From Kribbella sp. ALI-6-A (GTDB lineage Bacteria; Actinomycetota; Actinomycetes; Propionibacteriales; Kribbellaceae): a stretch of DNA of 64,000 bases. The DNA lies in contig NZ_MTQN01000009.1 of NCBI RefSeq assembly GCF_001984195.1, positions 620,001-684,000 of the forward strand, in the 5' to 3' direction. A program made the translations under genes and the position numbers. Position 1 is the stretch's first letter, and the number at the start of each line of letters is the position of its first letter. Below the pieces are notes generated by a model, which worked only from the letters and a program-made list of their open reading frames with translations, searched no databases and was not told where the DNA came from. Below, one piece after another: positions 1-8,596 of this stretch.

Positions 1-492
1 TACCTTTCCAGGATCGCCGAGGCGGGGGTCGAGATGGTGGAGCAACCAGTGCCCGGGTCCGAGATCGAGGCACTCGCCGAGATCAGCGCCGCACTGCCGA
101 TCCCGGTGATGGCCGACGAGAGCCTGCGCACCCCGTCGGACGCCGTACGCCTGGCCCGGCTGCGCGCCGCGGACATCTTCGCGGTCAAGACGACCAAGTG
201 CGGCGGTCTGCGCGCGAGCCTCGACATCGCCGCCATCGGCGCAGCCGCCGGCATCCCCACGCACGGCGCGACCTCCATCGAGTCACCCGTGGGTACCGCC
301 GCCTCACTGCACTTCGCCTGCGCGGCTCCTGGAGTGACCTGGGGCAGTGAGCTGTTCGGACCACTGCTGATGGCGGAGGAGATGCTCACCGCGCCGCTGC
401 ACTACGCCGACGGACACCTACACCTGCCCAGCGGACCCGGCCTGGGCATCGAACTGGATCCCGACAAGCTCCGCGCCTTCCGAAGGGACTGA
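1..492 (+). CDS. catB: Muconate cycloisomerase, C-terminal part (cut by window start)
   Basis: The frame is open from base 1 and ends with TGA at 490-492, so the N-terminal half lies outside the window. Seen: enolase-superfamily barrel motifs VEQPVP, VMADESL (metal-binding Asp/Glu region) and VKTTKCGGL, followed by a C-terminal GAASIES-like strand (GATSIESPVGTAASLH). Known of the family: muconate lactonizing enzymes convert cis,cis-muconate to muconolactone in the catechol branch of the beta-ketoadipate pathway, in the cytoplasm. The next two genes encode the next two steps, with a 3-base gap to catC, which makes CatB much more likely than another mandelate-racemase-group enzyme. Confidence 0.9.
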   Translation, partial: YLSRIAEAGVEMVEQPVPGSEIEALAEISAALPIPVMADESLRTPSDAVRLARLRAADIFAVKTTKCGGLRASLDIAAIGAAAGIPTHGATSIESPVGTAASLHFACAAPGVTWGSELFGPLLMAEEMLTAPLHYADGHLHLPSGPGLGIELDPDKLRAFRRD

Positions 493-495
493 TCG

Positions 496-771
496 ATGCT
501 GTTCCACGTCACGATGGACGTCGACCTTCCGCCCGACCTCGACCCGGCGACGAAGGCGGAGACTCTCAGCCGCGAGAAGGCGTACTGCCAGCGCCTGCAG
601 GACCAGGGCAAGTGGGTGCACATCTGGCGGGTCGTCGGCCAGTACGCCAACGTCAGCATCTTCGACGTGGACTCCCCCGGCGAACTCCACGAGATCCTCT
701 GGAATCTCCCCCTGTTCCCGTTCATGACCGTGACCGTCACGCCGCTGTGCCGGCATCCCTCGGCGCTGTGA
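496..771 (+). CDS. catC: Muconolactone delta-isomerase
   Basis: A 91-residue protein of the normal CatC length. It isomerises muconolactone to 3-oxoadipate enol-lactone. Seen: MLFHVTMDV start, the central ...GKWVHIWRVVGQYAN... segment and SIFDV, followed by the LFPFM region, all typical of this small ferredoxin-like fold that assembles into large homo-oligomers. It starts 3 bases after the catB stop and its TGA overlaps the GTG start of the next gene, so the three genes are one translationally coupled operon. Confidence 0.95.
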   Translation: MLFHVTMDVDLPPDLDPATKAETLSREKAYCQRLQDQGKWVHIWRVVGQYANVSIFDVDSPGELHEILWNLPLFPFMTVTVTPLCRHPSAL

Positions 772-1544
772 ACACCCTCGCCCCCAGGGTCGACGGACCA
801 CTCGACGCGCCGACGCTGGTTCTCGGTCCGTCCCTCGGCACCGAGACCGGTCTGTTCGACGTACAGGTCGCCTCCTTGGCCGCGAAGTACCGGATCGTCC
901 GCTTCGATCTGCCAGGTCATGGCCGCTCCCCCACCTGGCCGGAGCCGTTCCTCGTCGGGGATCTCGCCACCGCGGTGCTGCGAATGCTGGACCGAATCGG
1001 CGTCGACCGCTTCCACTACGCGGGCGTCTCGCTCGGTGGCGCCGTCGGCCAGCAACTCGCCGTCTCCAGCGACCGACTTGAATCCCTGACACTGATGGCC
1101 ACCGCGAGCCGGTTCCCGGACCCGGATTCCTGGCCCGCGCGCGCCGCGCTCGTCCTGACTTCCGGCACGGAGGCGTTGGTCCCGTCGCGCTACGGCACCT
1201 GGTTCACTCATGAGTACGCCGTCGCCCACCCGGCCGAAGCCGAGCGCTTGATCGCCATGCTCCGCTCGACCTCGCCGGTCGCCTATGCGGCCTGCTGCGA
1301 GGCCATCGCCGCCTTCGACCTGCGTGATCGTCTCGGCACGATCACCGTGCCCACGCTCGTGATCGCCGGCCAGGACGACACCGCCACCCCACCCGACACG
1401 GTCCGGTGCCTCGCAGCCGCCATTGCCCGGTCGTCCTTCGTCACCACGAAGGGAGCTCACCTCGTCAACATCGAGGCAGCGCCCACCGTCACCTGGTCAC
1501 TTGCCACCCATCTCGCAGCTCACCGAGGCAAGAGCGGTTGTTAG
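768..1544 (+). CDS. catD: 3-oxoadipate enol-lactonase
   Basis: Start chosen as GTG at 768, which overlaps the catC stop (GTGA); upstream codons in this frame are only the catC shadow. The resulting 258 residues match the family length. Alpha/beta hydrolase with nucleophile Ser88 in GVSLGG, acid Asp203/204 in AGQDDT and His231 in KGAHLVN. It hydrolyses the enol-lactone to 3-oxoadipate, step three after catB and catC (also called PcaD). No CMD fusion domain is present, so 4-carboxymuconolactone decarboxylase, if any, is elsewhere. It faces the DUF427 gene convergently. Confidence 0.92.
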   Translation: MNTLAPRVDGPLDAPTLVLGPSLGTETGLFDVQVASLAAKYRIVRFDLPGHGRSPTWPEPFLVGDLATAVLRMLDRIGVDRFHYAGVSLGGAVGQQLAVSSDRLESLTLMATASRFPDPDSWPARAALVLTSGTEALVPSRYGTWFTHEYAVAHPAEAERLIAMLRSTSPVAYAACCEAIAAFDLRDRLGTITVPTLVIAGQDDTATPPDTVRCLAAAIARSSFVTTKGAHLVNIEAAPTVTWSLATHLAAHRGKSGC

Positions 1545-1610
1545 TCCCTGAGATCGGGCTCGTACGGACCCCAGGCCCGCCGTTGGTACTTGCAAACACC
1601 CCGCTCGCGG

Positions 1611-2339
1611 TCAGCGGGAGAAGTGAGTGACGACGCGGTCCAGACGCACCCCGTCGACGGTGAGGTCGACCTGCTCGTTCAGGAACGCGACCAGCCCCAT
1701 GACCGGGCGCAGCGCGACCGTGGGGAAGTCGTACGACCATGCGAGGTCGGGCTGGTCCCCCACCGACCAGTACTCGCTGGTGCGCCCCTTGTACGGGCAC
1801 TGCGTCCACGTCGGGCTCGCGGTCAGGTGCTCGAAGTTCACGGCGTGCCGGGGGAAGTAGTACCGAGTGGGCAGCCCCGTCTCGAAGACCATCACCGTCG
1901 CGTCGGACTCGGCCAGGACCTTCCCTTCGAGCTCTACCCGGACCCGTCGCGACGAGCGCATGGGGTCCACCCGGTGGTACGGGCTTCTGGGATGGACCCA
2001 GACCTGGTCGTCCTCCTCGAACCAGGCGTCCATCGCGTCCCAGTTGAACCTCACCCGTCCGGGGACCAGCCCGTCGTCGTACACGCGGGCCAGCCCGTGA
2101 CCGGCTTCGTGGATCCGGGCCAGACCACGATCCTGCTGCTCGGTCTGCCCGGTGTCCCGCAACAACCCGGCCGCCACATCCTCGACGGGAATGTAGTACG
2201 CCGGATAGCCGGGCCATTCCCACAGGTAGAGCGCGTTGGTGGTGTCGACGACGCAGCGGTTTGCCAGAGTCGCCCTGATCCGGCGCGGAACCGGCGCGGT
2301 GTGATCGACCGGCACGATCATCGGAGGAAAGTCGGTCAC
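1611..2339 (-). CDS. Tandem DUF427 protein
   Basis: A 242-residue cytoplasmic protein without signal or membrane segment. Seen: a full DUF427 domain in the C-terminal half, with VRVELEGKVLAESDATVMVF, LPTRYYFPR and CPYKGRTSEYWS, and a diverged copy in the N-terminal half (IRATLANRCVVDTTNALYLWEW, PAYYIPVEDV). DUF427 proteins are small beta-rich proteins of unknown biochemical role that often occur as two-domain proteins in actinobacteria. The gene is single, convergent with catD and downstream of an esterase gene on the same strand. No function is assigned. Confidence 0.8.
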   Translation of the reverse strand: MTDFPPMIVPVDHTAPVPRRIRATLANRCVVDTTNALYLWEWPGYPAYYIPVEDVAAGLLRDTGQTEQQDRGLARIHEAGHGLARVYDDGLVPGRVRFNWDAMDAWFEEDDQVWVHPRSPYHRVDPMRSSRRVRVELEGKVLAESDATVMVFETGLPTRYYFPRHAVNFEHLTASPTWTQCPYKGRTSEYWSVGDQPDLAWSYDFPTVALRPVMGLVAFLNEQVDLTVDGVRLDRVVTHFSR

Positions 2340-2394
2340 GACAGCGGCCTGCGAGAATTCATGGTCTGGCTCCGTTCCGTCTTGTCGATCCAGA

Positions 2395-3345
2395 TCATTC
2401 GGAGTGCAGCACCCCTCGCAGCGTCCGGACGGCTTGCTGGATCGCGGCCGTACTGGCCGCGGTGTGGCGGACAGGGTTGAGCATCATGAAGTCGTGCAGC
2501 GTGCCGTTGTAGCGGACGCTCGTGGTGTGGACACCGGCCGCGATGAGCTTGCGGGCGTAGGCCTCACCCTCGTCGCGCAGCACGTCGTTCTCGTCCACGA
2601 CAACGAGGGCCGGCGGCAGTCCCGCGAGATCGTCGAGGCTCGCGCGCAGCGGTGATGCGGTGATCTCGGCACGGGCCGCGAGATCGGGCAGGTACGCGTC
2701 CCAGAACCAGGCCATCGCCTTGGCCGTCAGGTGCGGCCCATCGGCGAACTCGCGGTAGCTGCTGGTGTCCTGCGCGGCGTCGGTCACCGGGTAGTAGAGG
2801 GACTGGTGGACGAAGGTCACGTCGCCCCGCTGCTTGGCCAGGATGGTGAGCGCCGCGGTCATGTTCCCACCGACGGAGTCGCCCGCGATCGCCAACCGCG
2901 CCGGATCGAGGTTCTCGCTGTCGCCGTGCCGGACGATCCACCGCGCCGTGGCGTAGGCCTGCTCGATCGCGACCGGGTACCGAGCCTCAGGCGACCGGTC
3001 GTACTCGACGAACACGACCGCCGCGCCGGCGCCGACGGCCAGTTCACGGACGAGACGGTCATGGGTGCCGGCGTTTCCCAGAATCCAGCCGCCACCGTGC
3101 ACGTACAACACCACCGGCAGAACGTGCTGTACACCAACAGGTTTGACGATGCGCACGGCCACGTCACCAACCGGCGCGCTGACGGTGATCCACTTCTCGT
3201 CAACCTCGGGCAGCTCCACCGGCCCCGCCTGGACACTGTCCAGCAACGCCCGCGCGCCGTCCACACCCAGCTCGTACAGCAACGGCGGCTTGGCCGTGGC
3301 GTCGGCGAAGTCCTGCGCCGCACTTTCAAGAACGTGTTCGCTCAC
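2395..3345 (-). CDS. HSL-family alpha/beta hydrolase (esterase/lipase)
   Basis: A 316-residue carboxylesterase of the hormone-sensitive-lipase family, starting at GTG. Seen: oxyanion motif YVHGGGW near residue 85, nucleophile Ser in GDSVGGN near residue 155, acid Asp in VVDENDVLRDEG and catalytic His in LHDFMML near the C terminus. No signal peptide, so probably cytoplasmic. It should hydrolyse short-acyl esters, but the natural substrate cannot be read from sequence. It lies upstream of the DUF427 gene on the same strand with a 55-base gap. Confidence 0.88.
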   Translation of the reverse strand: MSEHVLESAAQDFADATAKPPLLYELGVDGARALLDSVQAGPVELPEVDEKWITVSAPVGDVAVRIVKPVGVQHVLPVVLYVHGGGWILGNAGTHDRLVRELAVGAGAAVVFVEYDRSPEARYPVAIEQAYATARWIVRHGDSENLDPARLAIAGDSVGGNMTAALTILAKQRGDVTFVHQSLYYPVTDAAQDTSSYREFADGPHLTAKAMAWFWDAYLPDLAARAEITASPLRASLDDLAGLPPALVVVDENDVLRDEGEAYARKLIAAGVHTTSVRYNGTLHDFMMLNPVRHTAASTAAIQQAVRTLRGVLHSE

Positions 3346-3405
3346 TGTTCTGCTTCCTCTCGTCCGGCCTCGAGCCCGGCGGCCGGGGTGGGCCGACGAG
3401 CATGC

Positions 3406-3560
3406 TCACGGATCAAGACCAGACAGCGACGGCCCTTGTGACGACGGGCCGCGATGCCTCACCGGACCGAGCGAGGTTGCGACCAACACTCCCACCGAGC
3501 CGAGCACGACCGCGGCGATCGTGACGGCGCAAGTACTTGCCACCGGCGTGCTCGGGTGAG
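3406..3560 (-). pseudogene. Relic of MFS transporter C terminus
   Basis: On the minus strand a frame ending with TGA at 3406-3408 reads one hydrophobic helix (TCAVTIAAVVLGSVGVLVAT) followed by a basic tail, which resembles the last membrane helix and tail of a DHA-type major facilitator. No start or upstream helices are found. The rest of 3346-3799 shows no convincing gene. I infer an eroded transporter tail, at modest confidence because it rests on a single helix. Confidence 0.3.
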
Positions 3561-3799
3561 ACGAGAATGGCGGCGGCTCATGGTGAAGACGCTCAACCGA
3601 CCGGCGCTCACCTTGCCGGGTGGTCTCGTCGAGGCAGGCGGGAAGCCATGCATGTTCAGTACAGCGTCGACGCCTCCGCCGCGATGCGTTCTGCGAAATC
3701 CCTCAGAACAAGATCGCTGTCGTGCGCAACCTGCTCAGGCCTGTAAGCCCAGGACTGCTCCGAGATGTGCGCTTGGCCTGCCCGAGGGCGCGGCGCCTG

Positions 3800-4333
3800 T
3801 CACTCAGCCCGTCGAACCAGCTCTGTCAGGAGACGCGTGCCCTCGCTTCGCGCGCCGCGAGTCGCAAAGTCTCCGCGGCTGAGTGACCCTAGCACCGTGA
3901 ATTCGTTGTCACGGATGTCGCCCTCGAATCGTACGTACCACCGTTCCGCGCCCTCCGAGACACCCGCCCAGTAGCCCAGTTCGAACTCTGGCTTGAACTG
4001 GCCCGGAAGGCTCTCTGCGAGATCCACGAGCTCCCGCAGTGCCGCCGCTGTGTCCTGTCCACGTGCTCCAAGGTAGCTCAGGCATCGGCGCTTGGACCGT
4101 CCCGTGGCACCTGCTACGGCCCGAGCACACCACCGCGATCCGCGCGCAGCTGCTGACTGTCTACGCCGCGTCGACGGCACCACGCGGTCAGGCGCCGACG
4201 CCGACCGACACGTCGACGCCGGCGAGCTGGTCGTGCTGTTCGCGTCCTGCGCGGCCGACCCGCCGCCGGCCAAGCGCGCGCAGTCGGCCTCATCCACGTC
4301 CCCTACCCAGTACGCCCGAACGAAACGCATCAC
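3800..4333 (-). CDS. Hypothetical protein, only the C-terminal half looks genuine
   Basis: The C-terminal ~90 residues (from about base 4065 down to 3800) look like real protein: ALRELVDLAESLPGQF, ELGYWAGVSEGAERWYVRFE, NEFTVLGSL and a basic-acidic helix at the end. The N-terminal half upstream of 4065 is Ser/Ala/Arg-rich and reads like a shadow frame. No ATG/GTG with a ribosome site precedes the good part, so this may be a 5'-truncated gene. No family is recognised. The opposite strand between about 4095 and 4400 shows patches of protein-like sequence in two frames that I could not resolve. Confidence 0.3.
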   Translation of the reverse strand: MMRFVRAYWVGDVDEADCARLAGGGSAAQDANSTTSSPASTCRSASAPDRVVPSTRRRQSAAARGSRWCARAVAGATGRSKRRCLSYLGARGQDTAAALRELVDLAESLPGQFKPEFELGYWAGVSEGAERWYVRFEGDIRDNEFTVLGSLSRGDFATRGARSEGTRLLTELVRRAE

Positions 4334-4463
4334 CCGTAGCCGGACGTCAGATGGTGAAGCCGTCGTCTCGCTGGCGCCACCGAACAGAGCAGGACAGCAA
4401 TGACAGAGCTCGCATTGCGGAACGGCGTGTCGACTACCCGGAGGCTGTCCAGCGGCGGGCCTG

Positions 4464-4815
4464 TCAGGGAGCGTGCAGCGCCACGTGCTCTGTACGGCTG
4501 ACCGACTCAGCCGTCGCGCTTCTGGTGCCGTGGGCCATGACGATGCCGGCCTGGTTGGTGGGGGTCACGCAGAACACGGCCGACTGCCCGAGTCTGCTCG
4601 GTGCCTTCCACTGGCCGTACAGCGTCGAGGCGCTCCAGTTGCAGCGGGCCCAGACCCGGTAGGTCCCGTAGCCGGACGTGCACTGCGCCCACGCCTTGAC
4701 GCGGCGGTCGACGCCCGAGCTGCAGTTGGTCGGCGGGGACGGGCTCGCGACCCTCGGCCGGGGTGGTGGTGCCGACCGTCAGGGACAGGATCACCGCGGC
4801 GAGCAGCAGGACCAT
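4464..4815 (-). pseudogene. Frameshifted small secreted cysteine-containing protein
   Basis: From the ATG at 4815 one frame gives a signal-peptide-like segment (MVLLLAAVILSLTVG, then TTTPAEG). After about base 4740 the protein-like sequence continues in the +1 frame: TNCSSGVDRRVKAWAQC, YRVWARCNWSAST, SAVFCVTPTNQAGIVMAHGT, ending at TGA 4464-4466. Cysteines are spaced as in a small disulfide-bonded exported protein. One base too many in a C-rich stretch would explain the break, so it is either a pseudogene or a sequence error. The export signal is clear, the function unknown. The upstream DNA repeats GTACGG-type words at 4848-4880. Confidence 0.6.
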
Positions 4816-5021
4816 CGGGACCGCGGCTGACGTCAAACCGCCCGTACTGCGCCCGTACCGTACTGCGGCCGTACCGCAGTGCCGCGCGATCCCCTTTATA
4901 GAAAGGGATACAGGCATGAGTATTGGGTTAGCCAGCGACGTACGAGATGCAGTCAATCGCGGCCCAGCACGCTGTCATCCAAGCACTGTTGCCATTGCCC
5001 GCCGGCACCTAACATTGCGCG

Positions 5022-6236
5022 GTGCGATCCTCCTCTTTCCCCGCCCTGACCGCGACCGTGATCTGCGCCCTGGCTCTGTCCGGCTGCGGGGACGATGGCA
5101 CCGCCCAGCCGCCGGCGTCCGATGCGCCCACGCCGGTCGCCTCGGCACCGGCCTCTGTGTCCCCGTCATCACCCGCCCCCGTGTCCGCCTCGCCATCCGC
5201 CTCCGTGTCCGCGTCGGTCTCCGCGCCGCCGACGCCCCGCTCGTCGCCCACGCCCAGCCCATCTGCATCGAAGCGGCCGCAGGCCCTCCCGAGCCCCGGC
5301 AACCCCGGCGGTGACGCCACGGTCCCCGCCGCGGCGCAGGCCGTCGACACCAAACGGCCGGACCGGGTCGTCGGCAAAGGCACGCCGGCCGGCTGTACGT
5401 CGGCGGCCGTGGTCGCGGCCGTGGCAGCCGGCGGGGTGATCACCTTCAACTGCGGGCCGGCCCCGGTGACGATCACCATGAACGCCACCGCCAAGGTCCG
5501 CAACGACCACGGTCCGGACGTCGTGCTCGACGGCGGTGGCCGGGTGACGCTCAGCGGCGGCGGCAAACGCCGCATCCTCTACCAGAACACCTGCGACGAG
5601 GCCCAGCGCTTCACCACCTCGCACTGCCAGGACCAGCCCACACCCCGGCTGACCGTGCAGAACCTGACATTCACCCGCGGCAACGCGACCGGCGAGACCG
5701 CCGAGGGCGGCGGCGGAGGGGCGATCTTCGTCCGCGGCGGGCGGCTGAAGGTGGTCAACTCCCGCTTCACCGACAACCGCTGCGACAGTACGGGCCCCGA
5801 CCTGGGCGGCGCGGCGATCCGGGTGCTGTCGCAGTCGGAGAACCGGCCGGTGTACGTCGTGCACAGCACCTTCAGCGGCGGACGATGCTCCAACGGCGGC
5901 GCACTGAGCAGCATCGGCGTCTCGTGGACGGTGCTCAACAGCGTGTTCACCGGCAACAAGGCGATCGGCCGAGGCGCCAATCCGGCCAAGGCCGGCACCC
6001 CCGGAGGCGGCTCGGGCGGCGCAATCTACACCGACGGCAACACGTTCACCGTGAACGTCGAGGGCACCGTGATCCGCGAGAACCACGCGAACGAGGGCGG
6101 CGGCGCGATCTTCTTCGTCAGCAACGACCGGACCGGCACGCTGAGCATCGCCAGGTCGACGCTGAAGTCGAACCCCAGCGACGGCTTCGAGACCCAGCCG
6201 GGCATCTTCTTCCTGGGAGCGAAGCTGAGCCGCTAG
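5022..6236 (+). CDS. Secreted lipoprotein with parallel beta-helix domain
   Basis: A 404-residue protein starting at GTG 5022. Seen: short signal peptide with lipobox LALSGC (cysteine near residue 22), then a Ser/Pro/Ala-rich low-complexity linker to about residue 95. The globular domain is rich in Gly-Gly-Ala-Ile and Asn-Ser-x-Phe-Thr repeats (GGGGGAIFVRGG, VVNSRFTDN, GGAIYTDGN, GGGAIFFV), the pattern of right-handed parallel beta-helix proteins of the pectate-lyase/polymorphic-repeat type. No polysaccharide-lyase catalytic signature could be identified. Likely anchored on the outer face of the membrane, with adhesion or polysaccharide binding as possible roles. Confidence 0.75.
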   Translation: MRSSSFPALTATVICALALSGCGDDGTAQPPASDAPTPVASAPASVSPSSPAPVSASPSASVSASVSAPPTPRSSPTPSPSASKRPQALPSPGNPGGDATVPAAAQAVDTKRPDRVVGKGTPAGCTSAAVVAAVAAGGVITFNCGPAPVTITMNATAKVRNDHGPDVVLDGGGRVTLSGGGKRRILYQNTCDEAQRFTTSHCQDQPTPRLTVQNLTFTRGNATGETAEGGGGGAIFVRGGRLKVVNSRFTDNRCDSTGPDLGGAAIRVLSQSENRPVYVVHSTFSGGRCSNGGALSSIGVSWTVLNSVFTGNKAIGRGANPAKAGTPGGGSGGAIYTDGNTFTVNVEGTVIRENHANEGGGAIFFVSNDRTGTLSIARSTLKSNPSDGFETQPGIFFLGAKLSR

Positions 6237-6594
6237 AAATCGCGAGCGCGATCTCGTGGGCCGAATGCGCGTAGTTGCTCGGAGCTCATACGGCTTGGGC
6301 GCTTCGAGAGAAGAGCCCGGGACCAGAGTGGCTGGTCAGCAACGAAACTGATCAGGAGCGTGGTATGCCCTTCAAACCGAGAGGATCGCGAAACGGGATC
6401 GGCAGACGACCGGACGCGGACGACCTTGATAAGCGCACTTGCGAAGGAACTGCTCCGAAGACCGAGTGGTCCTCGCCGGTGCAAACGGAGCGGACGCACT
6501 ACGCCTGCTCGCGGCATGGTCCACACCGTTGGGATTCATCGCCTCGGATAAACACACGGAACACCAAGGCTGACTGTCCGCAGGTTCGGCGGCC
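6237..6594 (+). other. Intergenic stretch without recognisable gene
   Basis: About 360 bases between the beta-helix lipoprotein and the SDR relic. Short open frames occur on both strands but none has protein-like composition or a ribosome site. It may contain the lost N-terminal half of the SDR relic that follows. Confidence 0.5.
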
Positions 6595-6946
6595 TTGCTC
6601 CGAACCGTGCCGTACACCGCGACGTGCTCATGGCCGAGTACTGGAACCAGCCACCAACCTACCGACCGCCCTCGCGGCCGGGACCAGGCTCGCTGGGTCA
6701 AGGGGGCGACCAACGGTGCGGTCGAGTACGGCGCCCGCCATCTCGCGGCGGACCTTGCCCCGCTGCGCGTCAATGCCATCTAGCCCGGGTCGTCGACCCG
6801 GGTGCTTGGGACCGGTTGCGCGACGGCACGGCCTGCCTGCTGAGCAAGAGTGCCGCCGGAACGCACCTTCGAGCCGCAAGCGTCTGCGAGGACGGGCGCT
6901 CCGTCTGGTGCTCGGCAACCCCGCGGGGACCTGCGGACCCTGTTAG
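6595..6946 (+). pseudogene. Relic of short-chain dehydrogenase/reductase
   Basis: One frame reads GATNGAVEYGARHLAADLAP then LRVNAI and a TAG stop. The expected continuation is in another frame as VVDPGAWDRL and LLSKSAAGT, and the end in a third frame as ALRLVLGNPAGTCGPC with TAG at 6944-6946. Together these are the C-terminal half of a classical SDR (post-catalytic helix, the N-A-[IV]-S-P-G segment and the last helix), broken by an in-frame stop and two frameshifts. No Rossmann start (TGxxxGIG) was found upstream. Confidence 0.55.
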
Positions 6947-6948
6947 GT

Positions 6949-7572
6949 ATGACCATGACATCGAGGCGGCCGGACATGCCGCCTCCTGCCGTGCCGCCGG
7001 GGCCGTCCGACGATGAGTTGTGGGAGGCCCTGCGCCGCTGTGAGCCGGCCGCCCTGGGAGAACTGTTCAGCCGGTACTCCGGGATCGTGCACGCGTACGC
7101 CGTACGCCATACCGGCTCCTACGGGTCAGCGGACGACGCGGTGCAGGCGACTTTCATCACGGCGTGGCGGCAGTTCAGCCGGTCGGATCCGGGGCCGTTG
7201 CTCCAGGACAGCGCCCGAGCGTGGTTGCTGACGCTCGCGCGCAACGAGCTCCGCAACACCACCCGGGCCAAGCGGCGGCTGGCGCAGTTCGTGAGTCGGC
7301 AGCCAATGCCGCTGCACCACCCGGACCATGCGGACACCGTCGCTGCCCGGCTCGACTCCGAGCGGCACATCCAGGCCGTGCGGGCTGCCTTGAAACGACT
7401 CCCTGCGCACGAACGGGAGACGGTCGAACTCGTCTACTGGGCCGAACTGCCGCTCGCCGAGGCGGCAGCGGTCCTGGGGGTCGCCGAGGGGACCGTCAAG
7501 GCGCGACTCTCCCGCGCCCGACGCCGGCTGCCGGCTCTGCTCGACCACACCGGACCGGAGGAGGCCCGATGA
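6949..7572 (+). CDS. ECF-type RNA polymerase sigma factor
   Basis: Start at ATG 6949 (ATG 6955 is the alternative); the frame further upstream belongs to the SDR relic. About 207 residues with a region 2 containing FSRYSGIVHAYAVR and SADDAVQATFITAWRQF, and a region 4 helix-turn-helix (LAEAAAVLGVAEGTVKARLS). It should direct RNA polymerase to a small stress- or envelope-related regulon. Its stop overlaps the start of the next gene (ATGA), which encodes a single-pass membrane protein likely to hold it inactive. Confidence 0.88.
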   Translation: MTMTSRRPDMPPPAVPPGPSDDELWEALRRCEPAALGELFSRYSGIVHAYAVRHTGSYGSADDAVQATFITAWRQFSRSDPGPLLQDSARAWLLTLARNELRNTTRAKRRLAQFVSRQPMPLHHPDHADTVAARLDSERHIQAVRAALKRLPAHERETVELVYWAELPLAEAAAVLGVAEGTVKARLSRARRRLPALLDHTGPEEAR

Positions 7573-8459
7573 ACCTCAGCACCCCACCGCCGGTCGAAGA
7601 ACTCGACCCGGACTACGCGGACCAGCTCCGCGCCGAACTGGTGAAGAACGCCCGGCGCAGCCAGCGCAAGGCTTCCGTCTGGGTACCGGTGATCGCCGCA
7701 GCCTGCGGAATCGCCGTCATCACCACCGGCGTGGTCGTTCTCGCCCAGCCGAAAGACAACCCAGGCCCTTCGGCGGCCACCCCGTCGACCACCTCCCCGA
7801 GCCCTGCCGGAGTACAGAAGGTGCCTGCCGGCAGTTCCCCGCGGGTGTCGCTCGACCTCGGCCCGGCCTCCGCCGCCGACGCCAAGGAAGCCGCCCGGAA
7901 GTGCCTGGCGCATCGCGAGGGTCACAACGGCGCACCGAATCCGGCTCGTCCGGCCGATGCCGAGACCGCGACGGTGCACCAGGCACGCTGGCTGAAGGTG
8001 CTGCCCGGTCACAACGGTGAGCTGCGACCGGCGAGGGACAGGATGCTCACACAGACCCTGACCACCCGGGACGGCGTCTGGGCCCAGTGTCTGGACTCGG
8101 ACCTGCAACAGGTGTTCGACCCGGTCAGGGCGGGGATCCCGTTCGAGCAGAGGGCGGCCCTCAACGCAGCCGAGCCGATCAACGGTCAGTGGACGATCGC
8201 GGAGGTTCCGGACGGCCGGTCCACCGTGCTCTTCGCCGACTTCAGCTTCGCCACCATGCCCGACGTGGCACGGGTCGAGGTGCGGATCCGGTGGACCGGC
8301 GGCGCCTCACCCTGGTACGGCGTACCGGTGGTTGCGGGCGGCGGCTACGTGGCCGCGTCGCAACCGGGCGCGGTCCACCGACGCCGGGCGATGGAGATCG
8401 ACTTCCGTACCTTCGACAAAGCCGGCCGGCAGACCTTCGCCGGCGTCGAGTACGGGTAG
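7569..8459 (+). CDS. Single-pass membrane protein, probable anti-sigma factor
   Basis: Start ATG 7569 overlaps the sigma-factor stop. 296 residues: cytoplasmic N-terminal ~40 residues rich in charged helix (YADQLRAELVKNARRSQRK), one membrane helix (VWVPVIAAACGIAVITTGVVV, about 40-60), then a Thr/Ser/Pro linker and an extracytoplasmic domain of about 200 residues. Topology and coupling to an ECF sigma gene suggest an anti-sigma factor, but no zinc-binding HxxxCxxC motif is present in the N-terminal part, so the binding mode is unclear. The outer domain matches no family I recognise. Confidence 0.6.
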   Translation: MNLSTPPPVEELDPDYADQLRAELVKNARRSQRKASVWVPVIAAACGIAVITTGVVVLAQPKDNPGPSAATPSTTSPSPAGVQKVPAGSSPRVSLDLGPASAADAKEAARKCLAHREGHNGAPNPARPADAETATVHQARWLKVLPGHNGELRPARDRMLTQTLTTRDGVWAQCLDSDLQQVFDPVRAGIPFEQRAALNAAEPINGQWTIAEVPDGRSTVLFADFSFATMPDVARVEVRIRWTGGASPWYGVPVVAGGGYVAASQPGAVHRRRAMEIDFRTFDKAGRQTFAGVEYG

Positions 8460-8466
8460 CCGACCT

Positions 8467-8502
8467 GCCGGCCGGACCACTCTGGGGGGCGGTCCGGCCG
8501 GC
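8467..8502. terminator. Long perfect hairpin between convergent genes
   Basis: GCCGGCCGGACC at 8467-8478 pairs perfectly with GGTCCGGCCGGC at 8491-8502 around a 12-base loop. It lies just after the anti-sigma-like gene and before the end of the convergent oxidoreductase gene, so it can serve both directions. There is no U-tract, as is common for actinobacterial terminators. Confidence 0.6.
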
Positions 8503-8596
8503 GACTTCGGCTGTGACGACGTCGAACCGGCGGATCCACACATCGCCGTCCGGGTTCTCCTCGTCCACGAACGACGCAACCTCGCGCGGTGAACGT

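Noticed and set aside
402..1460. Long minus-strand open frames opposite catB-catD
   Set aside because: Arg/Gly-rich mirror frames of clearly real genes; no ribosome site and no motif.
1600..1618. CCCGCT/AGCGGG hairpin as terminator between catD and the DUF427 gene
   Set aside because: Six-base stem overlapping the end of the DUF427 gene; too short to separate from chance in this GC content.
4092..4403. Plus-strand protein-like patches (LLRPEHTTAIRAQLLTVYA, then VDAGELVVLFASCAAD in another frame)
   Set aside because: Would need a frameshift and matches no family I recognise; too weak to list as a gene.
4848..4880. Clustered GTACGG/GCAGTACGG words as a possible operator array
   Set aside because: Irregular spacing and the word is common across this genome, so no regulatory claim is made.
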